NCBI GenBank assembly: GCA_001725215.1
Contig: MEFT01000040.1
Location: 1 to 9,228 of the forward strand
Direction of reading: 5' to 3'
Length of the DNA: 9,228 nt
Source of the DNA: Clostridium sp. SCN 57-10
Lineage (GTDB): Bacteria; Bacillota; Clostridia; Oscillospirales; Butyricicoccaceae
Below are positions 1-6,153 of the stretch, piece by piece. Each line of letters begins with the position of its first letter. The stretch's first letter is position 1. Made by a program: the position numbers and the translations under genes. The notes under the pieces were generated by a model. It was not told the origin of the DNA. It saw only the letters and a program-made list of their open reading frames with translations, and made no database searches.

Positions 1-1
1 C

Positions 2-514
2 TCTGAGGACGAATCGGCCACACAGACGCAATATATGCGCATGATTTCCTCCGCACGGCGCTATATTTACATTCAGACACCCTATTTTGTGCCCGACGAT
101 GCGATGCTGCAAACCATCCGCGCAGCCGCGCGTTCCGGCATCGACGTGCGCGTTATGATCCCCGGCGTGCCCGACAAAAAATATGCCTACGCCGTGACCA
201 CATCCTATATCGGCACGCTGCTCGAATGGGGCTGCCGTGTGTTCGTGCATCATTCGTTTCTACACGCCAAGACGTTTGTGATGGACGACGCCGTCGCGTC
301 GGTCGGCTCGACCAACCTTGACGTGCGCTCGTTCCACCTCGATTTTGAGATCAACGCGCTCGTCTATGACCGCGACTTCGCCGTGCTCTGCCGTGAAACG
401 TTTGAGCGTGACATGGAGAACGCGACCGAAATGACGCTCGACGAGTTCTCGAGTCGCAGCTTGTGGACGCAAGCCAAAGAGAGCTTCTGGCGGCTCATCG
501 CCCCGCTGCTGTAA
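2..514 (+). CDS. cls: Cardiolipin synthase, C-terminal part (phospholipase D family), 5' end outside window
   Basis: The reading frame is open from base 2 to the TAA at 512-514, giving 170 visible residues of a longer protein (the family is usually about 480-510 residues). It carries the second HKD motif of the phospholipase D superfamily: HAKTFVMDD followed by GSTNLD, encoded from base 263, with H, K and D in the expected HxKxxxxD spacing. Upstream, IYIQTPYFVPDD and the GIDVRVMIPG segment match the second catalytic half of bacterial cardiolipin synthases, as does the C-terminal RLIAPLL ending. Family knowledge: the enzyme is membrane-associated and joins two phosphatidylglycerols into cardiolipin plus glycerol. 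The N-terminal membrane helices and first HKD motif would lie upstream of base 1. The ATG at 35 is internal, because the frame continues upstream and the family needs far more sequence. The next gene starts 14 bases later, so co-transcription is likely. Confidence 0.9.
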   Translation, partial: SEDESATQTQYMRMISSARRYIYIQTPYFVPDDAMLQTIRAAARSGIDVRVMIPGVPDKKYAYAVTTSYIGTLLEWGCRVFVHHSFLHAKTFVMDDAVASVGSTNLDVRSFHLDFEINALVYDRDFAVLCRETFERDMENATEMTLDEFSSRSLWTQAKESFWRLIAPLL

Positions 515-516
515 AT

Positions 517-522
517 GGAGGA
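517..522 (+). promoter_or_regulatory. Ribosome binding site deciding a TTG start
   Basis: GGAGGA lies 6 bases before TTG at 529-531. It sets the hydrolase start at this TTG rather than at the ATG at 463, which lies inside the cardiolipin synthase gene in another frame. Confidence 0.75.
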
Positions 523-528
523 TTTCGC

Positions 529-1299
529 TTGTTTGTAACGGTGAACGGACTCAAGACCTATTATGAAATCACGGGCGGCGGAGAAGAAACCGTTCTGCTG
601 CTGCACGGCTGGGGTGCGCCCGCTCCCACCTATCGCCCGCTGCTTGACCATCTGGCGCGCCGCTTCCGCGTTGTCGCGTTTGATATGCCGGGCTGTGGGC
701 AGACGCAGGAGCCTCCTTCTCCCATGACCGTTGACGACTATGCCGCGTTTGCGCTTGCGTTTTGTCGCGAGATCGGAATGACGCGGGTGACGCTGTTTTG
801 CCATTCGCACGGCGGGCGCGTCGCCGTGCGCCTCATGAGCGACGCAAACTGCCCGCTTACCGTGCCGCGCGCCGTATTGATGGACGCCGCGGGTGTCGTG
901 CCCCATCGCACGGCGCGGCAAAAGTGCGCGGCGCGGCTTTATAAGTCTCTGCGCGTACTCGGCACGGCGCGGCTGACGGCGCCGCTGCTGCGCGAAACCT
1001 ATGAGGCGGTGCGCGATCGCCGCTCGTCGGCCGACTATCGCGCCGCAAGCGATATGATGCGCCGCACGCTGTCCATCGTCGTCAACACCGATATGACGCC
1101 GCTGATGCCGCGCGTCACCGCCCCGGTGCTGCTGCTGTGGGGCGAGCGTGATACGGCGACCCCGCTGTCCGACGGACAGCGTATGGCGGAGCTGATGCCC
1201 AACGCCGCGCTTGTGCCCATCGCAAACGCGGGCCATTTTCCATTTCTAGATGCGCCGCAGCTCTTTTACGCCGTGCTTGACGCATTTTTGTCCGAGTAA
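529..1299 (+). CDS. Alpha/beta hydrolase fold protein
   Basis: This is a 256-residue single-domain alpha/beta hydrolase starting at TTG with a good ribosome binding site. The oxyanion-hole motif HGWG is at residues 26-29. The nucleophile elbow is CHSHGG (91-96, Ser93); the first glycine of the usual GxSxG is replaced by Cys, a small residue that the fold tolerates. The acid is Asp208 in WGERD and the catalytic His is His236 in NAGHFPF, so the Ser-Asp-His triad is complete. The region at about 125-190 is the variable cap, Arg- and Ala-rich. No signal peptide or membrane helix is seen, so it is probably cytosolic. The substrate cannot be read from sequence. Its place between cardiolipin synthase and two cell-wall ligase homologues hints at a lipid, ester or peptidoglycan-precursor substrate, but that is inference only. 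The gap to the next gene is 44 bases. Confidence 0.88.
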   Translation: MFVTVNGLKTYYEITGGGEETVLLLHGWGAPAPTYRPLLDHLARRFRVVAFDMPGCGQTQEPPSPMTVDDYAAFALAFCREIGMTRVTLFCHSHGGRVAVRLMSDANCPLTVPRAVLMDAAGVVPHRTARQKCAARLYKSLRVLGTARLTAPLLRETYEAVRDRRSSADYRAASDMMRRTLSIVVNTDMTPLMPRVTAPVLLLWGERDTATPLSDGQRMAELMPNAALVPIANAGHFPFLDAPQLFYAVLDAFLSE

Positions 1300-1331
1300 A
1301 CGCCCCTCGCAGGGACGTATCCATGAAACCG

Positions 1332-1337
1332 AAGGAG
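1332..1337 (+). promoter_or_regulatory. Ribosome binding site deciding the Mur ligase start
   Basis: AAGGAG sits 6 bases before the ATG at 1344. An in-frame ATG at 1323 has no comparable site, so 1344 is preferred. Confidence 0.7.
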
Positions 1338-1343
1338 CATACG

Positions 1344-3068
1344 ATGACCGTCTTGACCGATCTTCCACTTTGGCTGCCGCCCATGGCGCTTGCGCTTTGG
1401 GTGTGGTTCCGCATGACGGCGCGCTGGCTTCACCTGTTTCAGCTTTCGTCTTACCAGCACCCGTCTTACCGCCTGCGCCTGCGCGAGGCGCGCGGCGAGG
1501 TGCTTTGCGCGCCGCGCTATGTTCTGCTGTGCACCGTGCCGCTTGCGCTCTGGCTGCCGCCCGTTTGGGGTGCGTCATGCGCAAGTCTGCTTGCCGCGCT
1601 GCAGCTTTTTTGCTCGCCCGTCCGCACGGACAAAGGTTACGCGCGGCCGCGCAAGGCCGTGTGGCGGATGCTTGCCGTGCTGTCCGTTTTATGTGCGGCT
1701 GCTTCCTTTTTCAGCCCCATATTCATCCCCGCCGCACTCGTCTGCGCGCTCGGCGCGCTGCTTGTGCGCTTTCCCGTCAGCACGCCCGCCAAAATCGCGC
1801 TGGTCTATACACCGCGCGTTAAGCGCCTGCTCGTCACCGCGGCTTTGTGTGCCGCGCTGCCCGCCGCCGCGCTCTACTTTATACATCCCGCGTGCAGCCT
1901 TGCCTTTGTCGCCCTCGTCACGCTTGCGCAGCCGTGGCTTCTCATGCTGTATAACAAGCTGAACGCGCGGCGCGAGGCGCGCATTTCGCAAGGCTTCATC
2001 GACGAGGCGCGCGCCATGCTGCGCGCCATGCCGCGGCTCACCGTCATCGGAATCACGGGCAGCTTCGGCAAAACAAGCGTCAAGCAGTTTTTGTTTGGTC
2101 TGCTTTCCACGCAGTTTCACACCTACATGACGCCGGGCAACTACAACACGACGCTCGGCGTGACACGCGCCGTGCGCGAGGGGCTGCTGCCGACGCACGA
2201 AATCTTTCTGTGCGAAATGGGCGCGCGCCATCCGGGCGACATCCGTGAGCTGTGCGAGCTTGCTCAGCCTGACATCGCCGTCATCACCGCCGTGGGCGAG
2301 CAGCATCTTGAGACCTTCGGCTCACTTGAGGGTGTGCTGCGCACCAAGCTTGAGCTTTACGACGCGGTGCGCGGGCGCGGTGTGGCGTTTTTAAACTATG
2401 ACTCGCCGCCGCTCGCCGGAGCGGGATTGACCGAAAGCGTCGTCAAATGCGGCGGCGCGGAGGGCATGGATTATACCGTGCGTGATGTTTCGGTCGATGA
2501 AAACGGCTCGTCGTTTCAGATCGTGCCGCCCGACGGCGCGCCCATGGCGTTTACCACGCGCCTGCTCGGCCGAGCGAATGTACAGAATCTGATGCTTTCT
2601 ATCGCCGTGGCGCACCGCCTCGGCGTGCCGTATGAGCGCATGCGCACCGCTGTGCTGCGCCTCGCGCCCGCGCCCCATCGCCTTGAGCTGAAGCGCGGCG
2701 GCGCATACACCATCATCGACGACGCATACAACGCGAACCCCACGGGCGCGCGCAACGCGCTTGAGACGCTGGCGCTGTGCCGCGGCACGCGCATTGTGAT
2801 GACGCCCGGTATGGTCGAGCTGGGCGAGCGGCAAGACACGCTCAATCGAGAGATGGCGCGCTATGCCGCTTCGTGCTGCGACGTCGCCGTGCTCATCGGG
2901 CGGCAGGCGCCCATCTTGCGCGAGGGGCTGCTTGCCGGCGGCATGACGGAAACGGCCATCCACACGTTCGACACGGTAGAGCAGGGGTTTGCCTTTGTCA
3001 CCACCGTACCCGGCGGGCGCGAGCGCATGGTGCTGCTGCTCAACGACCTGCCCGACCAGTATCGCTGA
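1344..3068 (+). CDS. MurF-like Mur ligase family protein with N-terminal multi-pass membrane domain
   Basis: The protein has 574 residues. Residues 6-204 hold about six or seven hydrophobic stretches (near 6-22, 59-90, 107-141, 161-178 and 185-204), consistent with a membrane domain. The Mur ligase core follows: the ATP loop GITGSFGKTS (236-245, Lys243), the NYNTTLGV segment (266-273), EMGARHPGDI (291-300), TAVGEQHLETFGS (315-327), and TKLEL, whose Lys335 is at the likely carbamylated position. The MurF-type C-terminal domain has DDAYNANP (459-466) and PGMVELGE (488-495). MurF joins D-Ala-D-Ala to UDP-MurNAc-tripeptide, and the core resembles it. However, the usual MurF N-terminal domain that binds the UDP-sugar substrate is replaced by the membrane segments, and the end of the protein reads NDLPDQY instead of the MurF KGSR-type motif. 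It is therefore probably a MurF paralogue acting at the inner face of the membrane, perhaps on a lipid-linked precursor. The ligase fold is certain, the exact substrate is not. The Ddl-like gene follows after 22 bases. Confidence 0.85.
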   Translation: MTVLTDLPLWLPPMALALWVWFRMTARWLHLFQLSSYQHPSYRLRLREARGEVLCAPRYVLLCTVPLALWLPPVWGASCASLLAALQLFCSPVRTDKGYARPRKAVWRMLAVLSVLCAAASFFSPIFIPAALVCALGALLVRFPVSTPAKIALVYTPRVKRLLVTAALCAALPAAALYFIHPACSLAFVALVTLAQPWLLMLYNKLNARREARISQGFIDEARAMLRAMPRLTVIGITGSFGKTSVKQFLFGLLSTQFHTYMTPGNYNTTLGVTRAVREGLLPTHEIFLCEMGARHPGDIRELCELAQPDIAVITAVGEQHLETFGSLEGVLRTKLELYDAVRGRGVAFLNYDSPPLAGAGLTESVVKCGGAEGMDYTVRDVSVDENGSSFQIVPPDGAPMAFTTRLLGRANVQNLMLSIAVAHRLGVPYERMRTAVLRLAPAPHRLELKRGGAYTIIDDAYNANPTGARNALETLALCRGTRIVMTPGMVELGERQDTLNREMARYAASCCDVAVLIGRQAPILREGLLAGGMTETAIHTFDTVEQGFAFVTTVPGGRERMVLLLNDLPDQYR

Positions 3069-3075
3069 CTTTCTC

Positions 3076-3083
3076 AAAGGAGA
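3076..3083 (+). promoter_or_regulatory. Ribosome binding site deciding the Ddl-like start
   Basis: AAAGGAGA lies 7 bases before ATG at 3091. The longer open frame beginning at 2989 overlaps the Mur ligase gene and lacks such a site, so 3091 is the start. Confidence 0.75.
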
Positions 3084-3090
3084 TGTTTGT

Positions 3091-4290
3091 ATGAAGATCC
3101 GCGTCGGCGTCTTTTTCGGCGGCAAAACCGTCGAGCATGAGGTGTCGGTCATTTCGGCGATGCAGGCCATCGCCGCGCTCGACCGCGAAAAATATGAGGT
3201 CGTGCCCGTTTATATCACAAAGGACAACCGTCTGTTCACCGGGCAGGTCTTTTTGACCGACGGCTGGTACCGCGACATTCCGGCGGCGCTCTCGACCGGC
3301 GTGCGCGTGCTGCCCGTGCGAGAGGGCAACGCCGTGCAGCTTATGCGCCATCCTGCACCGCGCTTCGGCAAGGCGTATGTCGCCGCCATCGACGTGGCGC
3401 TGCCTGTCGTGCACGGCACGAATGTGGAAGACGGCGCGCTGCAGGGCTTTTTGGAGTATCTTGACCTGCCCTATGCGGGGCCCGACGTGGCTTCCGCCGC
3501 GGCGGGCATGGACAAATGGACGATGAAGGCGCTGTTCCGCGCCGCTCATGTGCCCGTGTGCGACGGCGTGCGATTTACCGCCGCACAATGGTTCGCCGAT
3601 GCGGATGCCGCGCGCGCCCGTGTGCTCGCCGCCGTGGGGCTGCCGTGCGTCGTCAAACCGGTCAACCTCGGCTCGAGCGTCGGCATCGGCTTCGCGCGCG
3701 ATGAGGACGCGCTTGCGCAGTGCGTGACCGATGCGTTTTCTTACGCACCCGTCGTGCTGTGCGAGCGCGCCGTGCAAAACCTGCGTGAGATCAACTGCGC
3801 CGTACTTGGCGACCGCGACGGCGCGCGCGTCAGCGTGTGCGAGGAGCCGCTCAACGCGACCGACGTGCTCACCTACCGCGATAAATATATGGCGCCGGGC
3901 GGCGCGAAGGGCGGAAAGTCGGGTGGCGGCGGCATGGCGCAGCTTGCGCGGCAGGTGCCCGCCGCACTTTCGCCGGAGCAGACCGAGCGGGCGCAGAGCC
4001 TTGCTCTGCAGGCGTTTCAAGCGATCGACGCCTCAGGCTGCGCACGCGTCGACCTGCTGATGGATGGCGCGACGGGCGAGTTCTGTGTCAACGAAATCAA
4101 CACCATTCCCGGCAGTCTTGCGTTTTATCTGTGGGAGGCGAGCGGGCTTTCGTTTTCCGCGCTGCTCGACGAGATGATCGCGCTTGCACTCAAGCGCCGC
4201 CGCGAGCTTGACGGGCTTCAGCGCTCGTTTGACGTCAACCTGCTGCAAAGCGCTTCGCTCGGCGGGGCGAAGGGCGCGAAGAGAGCGTAA
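3091..4290 (+). CDS. ddl: D-alanine--D-alanine ligase family protein (ATP-grasp), divergent
   Basis: The product is 399 residues, longer than E. coli DdlB (306) or DdlA (364). Family knowledge: Ddl uses ATP to join two D-alanines for the peptidoglycan stem. Visible motifs are FFGGKTVEHEVSV (8-20, with Glu15 for the first D-Ala), the VVHGTNVEDGALQGFLE segment (106-122), the ATP-grasp VVKPVNLGSSVGIG (187-200), YRDKY (262-266; Tyr266 aligns with the E. coli specificity Tyr216), and the Mg ligands Asp321, Glu335 and Asn337. The retained KY pair argues against a VanA-type D-lactate ligase. Two parts are unusual. A very glycine-rich stretch at about 269-281 follows the omega-loop tyrosine, and the usual PGMTxxSLxP acceptor-site segment reads IPGSLAFYLWEA (339-350). 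The tail (about 367-399) is basic and probably disordered. It pairs with the upstream MurF-like gene, whose partner substrate would be the dipeptide made here. It may be the sole Ddl or a specialised paralogue. Confidence 0.87.
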   Translation: MKIRVGVFFGGKTVEHEVSVISAMQAIAALDREKYEVVPVYITKDNRLFTGQVFLTDGWYRDIPAALSTGVRVLPVREGNAVQLMRHPAPRFGKAYVAAIDVALPVVHGTNVEDGALQGFLEYLDLPYAGPDVASAAAGMDKWTMKALFRAAHVPVCDGVRFTAAQWFADADAARARVLAAVGLPCVVKPVNLGSSVGIGFARDEDALAQCVTDAFSYAPVVLCERAVQNLREINCAVLGDRDGARVSVCEEPLNATDVLTYRDKYMAPGGAKGGKSGGGGMAQLARQVPAALSPEQTERAQSLALQAFQAIDASGCARVDLLMDGATGEFCVNEINTIPGSLAFYLWEASGLSFSALLDEMIALALKRRRELDGLQRSFDVNLLQSASLGGAKGAKRA

Positions 4291-4324
4291 CCGTAAACGG
4301 ATTGTAATAGAAAGGAAGAACATT

Positions 4325-4585
4325 ATGCAGAAGCTGACCTTTTTTCTAATGCCCACCTGCCCGCACTGCAAACGCGCGGAGAAGTGGCTTGAAGAGCTGT
4401 GCGAGCAGAATCCGAGCTACCGCGAGATTGAAATCGAGCGGGTTGACGAGACACGCGAAAAAGAGCGCGCCGAGCAGTACGATTATTTCTATGTGCCGTG
4501 CTTTTACCTCGGGGAGGAGAAGCTGCACGAGGGTGCCGCGTCGCTCGAAGCCATCCGCGCAGTGCTTGACCGCGCGCTTGCATAA
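4325..4585 (+). CDS. Glutaredoxin/thioredoxin-fold small protein with CPHC motif
   Basis: This 86-residue protein has a redox motif CPHC (Cys12 to Cys15) at the end of the first strand, preceded by LTFFLMPT, and a YVP segment with Pro58 at the usual cis-proline position of thioredoxin folds, directly followed by Cys59. The size and layout (strand-CxxC-helix, then VDE, VPCFYLG, and a C-terminal helix) fit a glutaredoxin-like protein acting in cytosolic thiol-disulfide exchange. AAAGGAAG is 6 bases before the ATG; the longer open frame starting at 4184 runs through the Ddl-like gene and is not used. The gene lies 34 bases after the Ddl-like gene and is the last of the run, followed immediately by two terminators. 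Its partner protein is unknown and a link to the cell-wall genes is not shown by sequence. Confidence 0.85.
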   Translation: MQKLTFFLMPTCPHCKRAEKWLEELCEQNPSYREIEIERVDETREKERAEQYDYFYVPCFYLGEEKLHEGAASLEAIRAVLDRALA

Positions 4586-4590
4586 CAACC

Positions 4591-4623
4591 CAAAAGCCCG
4601 ACGGCATAGCCGTCGGGCTTTTG
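4591..4623 (+). terminator. Strong hairpin terminator, probably bidirectional
   Basis: A perfect 15-bp stem (4591-4605 with 4609-4623) closes a 3-base ATA loop. Its core is GCCCGACGGC, with TTTT on the right flank and AAAA on the left, so it can serve the + strand operon and also the convergent AraC-kinase gene. It begins 5 bases after the stop codon at 4583-4585. Confidence 0.9.
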
Positions 4624-4642
4624 AAAGCAATCGCACTTGAAG

Positions 4643-4684
4643 CAGCGGCGCAGATTTGGTTTGCCATTCTGTGCCGCTGTTTTT
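4643..4684 (+). terminator. Second tandem hairpin terminator
   Basis: A 12-bp stem with one G-U pair (4643-4654 with 4668-4679) is followed by TTTTT at 4680-4684. It backs up the first terminator on the + strand. Its U-tract overlaps the stop codon of the convergent gene (4683-4685). Confidence 0.7.
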
Positions 4685-5984
4685 ATGCGTCGATGCAAAG
4701 ATTATGGAAATTGTCTTCCAGCCAAACGGTCATACGCTTGTTGGTCTCAAACAGGTCTGAATATTTTGCCTGCTCCGCAAACCACGCAACACACACCAGT
4801 TGATTGGCGAGAATCATATAAGGAAGAGCTTTCCGCTCCTCTGCGGTCAGGTTCACGACGCAGTCGTAGCCGCGGATGATATTCCTGTAGATCTCCGGCC
4901 ATTTCTCCAGAGTGCTTGGGTCTCCGCCGGCAAAGGTTTCAGACAGCAGTGCCGTTGCGGCATAGCAGGGGTCGTAAATTCGCACGTTTCGTTCGGAAAG
5001 CTCAAAATCGATGAACCCCCACTTATCATCGGCGCAAATGATATTTCCCGGGTTGGGATCTCTGTGGATGATCTGTCTGGGCAGGGTATCGTACAGCTCG
5101 CCGAAGGCGGCCAGATACGCGCTGCAAGCATCGTCGCTCCAGCCGAGCGCGTCTTGGGCTTTCGGCAGAGCCCAGCCTTTGAGCGTTTCATAGAGGTTGG
5201 CGTCGTTGATGGGCAGTTCCATCTTGGCCAGCACCAGATGCAGCTGACCCAGTATCTCGCCGACGAACCGCGCCTTGGATTTGCAGTCTCCTTCGTAGAA
5301 ATCGGCTGCCTGCATTTGGCTGCCGGGGAGACGTTTTGTGAGATAAAAATACAGCTCGCCGTCCTGCACATATTCTTTGCCCGCGGCTGTTATCAGGGGG
5401 GTGGCTGCGCACAGCCCGATGCTGTGAATGGACTTGGATAGTTCTGTGTGGTTTTCCAGCTTGCCTAAGTTTGCGGTAAACTTCAGGACATAGGCATCGC
5501 CAATGTAATAGGCATTGTCGTTTTTGTTGCCGGTGGCTTCGTAGTAAATGTCGGAGACAGCTGCGTTCTCAAGCTTCCAGTGCTTCAGGATTTCCGCAGC
5601 TTTTTTACGGGTTACAACCATGTGTTCCTCCTTCGTCAGGTTCAGTCTGTAAGGCTGTTTCGCCCTGTGGGACTTCAAAAAAGCGGAGGGAGTGCAACCG
5701 AACTCACGCAGGAAAGCTTTGTAGAAGCCCGCATAGGTATCGAATCCGTAGTGAAGCGCGGCATCGATCTTGGAACTGCCGCATCGAATTTGATAAATTG
5801 CGTGCAACAGCCTGCGCCGCAGAATGTACTGCATAATCGGCATACCGGTTGCCGATTGAAACAGCCTGTAATAATAGAATAAAGATAATCCGGCTTTTTC
5901 CGCCAGATCAGAGGCGTAAATTTCGGCGGCCAGGTTGTCTTCAATATAGTCCAGACCGTCTTGAATGAGCGTTCTGCGGTTCAT
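4683..5984 (-). CDS. AraC-type regulator fused to aminoglycoside phosphotransferase family kinase
   Basis: The 433-residue protein has two domains. Residues about 5-105 form an AraC-type DNA-binding domain with two helix-turn-helices: YASDLAEKAGLSLFYYYRLF (23-42), then the signature HYGFDTYAGFYKAF with GCTPSAF (78-102). Residues about 122-433 are an APH/choline-kinase-type kinase: VLKF with Lys168 for ATP, the Brenner motif HRDPNPGNI (307-315, Asp309 as catalytic base) and GFIDFELS (323-330, Asp326 binding Mg). Known APH-family enzymes phosphorylate aminoglycosides, macrolides, choline or sugars; the substrate here is unknown. A regulator joined to a kinase suggests the kinase part may sense or modify a small molecule while the N-terminal part binds DNA. 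AGGGGAG lies 6 bases before the ATG. GC content is clearly lower than in both neighbours, suggesting horizontal gain. It is transcribed away from thrS and convergent with the left operon. Confidence 0.88.
   Translation of the reverse strand: MNRRTLIQDGLDYIEDNLAAEIYASDLAEKAGLSLFYYYRLFQSATGMPIMQYILRRRLLHAIYQIRCGSSKIDAALHYGFDTYAGFYKAFLREFGCTPSAFLKSHRAKQPYRLNLTKEEHMVVTRKKAAEILKHWKLENAAVSDIYYEATGNKNDNAYYIGDAYVLKFTANLGKLENHTELSKSIHSIGLCAATPLITAAGKEYVQDGELYFYLTKRLPGSQMQAADFYEGDCKSKARFVGEILGQLHLVLAKMELPINDANLYETLKGWALPKAQDALGWSDDACSAYLAAFGELYDTLPRQIIHRDPNPGNIICADDKWGFIDFELSERNVRIYDPCYAATALLSETFAGGDPSTLEKWPEIYRNIIRGYDCVVNLTAEERKALPYMILANQLVCVAWFAEQAKYSDLFETNKRMTVWLEDNFHNLCIDA
5619..5634 (-). promoter_or_regulatory. 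Candidate internal translation start for a free kinase
   Basis: Inside the fusion gene the minus strand reads GAAGGAGG, then AACAC, then ATG (Met122, first base 5621). This is the best ribosome binding site in the gene and is better than the one at the annotated start. It falls exactly at the domain junction and would give a 312-residue stand-alone kinase. Its use is inferred, not shown. Confidence 0.5.
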
Positions 5985-6022
5985 TGGACACTCCCCTTTT
6001 GTCGTTTTGTAGCTACGCCTAT

Positions 6023-6028
6023 ATCATA
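6023..6028 (-). promoter_or_regulatory. Possible -10 element for the AraC-kinase gene
   Basis: The minus strand has TATGAT about 40 bases before the start codon, in an AT-rich stretch unlike the surrounding DNA. No good -35 hexamer is seen at 16-18 bases, so this promoter is tentative and may need an activator, perhaps the AraC-type product itself. Confidence 0.35.
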
Positions 6029-6105
6029 GCATAAAAAAACAGCAAAAACGTTTCCTGCGTTGCGGTCGTTAAGTTTCGCTCGGATTTTTGTCTCGGTTTA
6101 TACGC

Positions 6106-6139
6106 AAACAGGAGGATGCCATATGGCATCCTCCTGTTT
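6106..6139 (-). terminator. Hairpin after thrS, probable terminator
   Basis: A 15-bp perfect stem (6106-6120 with 6125-6139) has an ATAT loop and lies 14 bases past the thrS stop. Its stem ends in TTT on the minus strand but the following bases are GCGTAT, so the U-tract is short; the + strand side (TTTTAT) is slightly better. It separates thrS from the AraC-kinase gene. Confidence 0.7.
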
Positions 6140-6153
6140 TATGCGTGCTTTGA

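Noticed and set aside
463..528. Upstream ATG start for the alpha/beta hydrolase
   Set aside because: It overlaps the cardiolipin synthase 3' end and has no ribosome binding site, whereas GGAGGA precedes the TTG at 529. The family fold begins right there.
3040..4020. Open frame of 326 codons on the - strand opposite the Ddl-like gene
   Set aside because: It is antisense to a clear ATP-grasp ligase, is His/Arg rich, has no family motif and has no ribosome binding site.
3091..4290. VanA/VanB-type D-Ala-D-Lac resistance ligase
   Set aside because: The KY pair typical of D-Ala acceptors is retained at 265-266 and there are no vanH, vanX, vanR or vanS genes nearby.
4800..5441. Open frame of 213 codons on the + strand opposite the AraC-kinase gene
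   Set aside because: It is a shadow of the kinase domain, lies after two terminators for + strand transcription, and shows no recognisable motif.
6106..6139. Inverted repeat around CATATG as a protein operator
   Set aside because: A 15-bp perfect stem immediately after the thrS stop codon is better explained as a transcript 3'-end hairpin.
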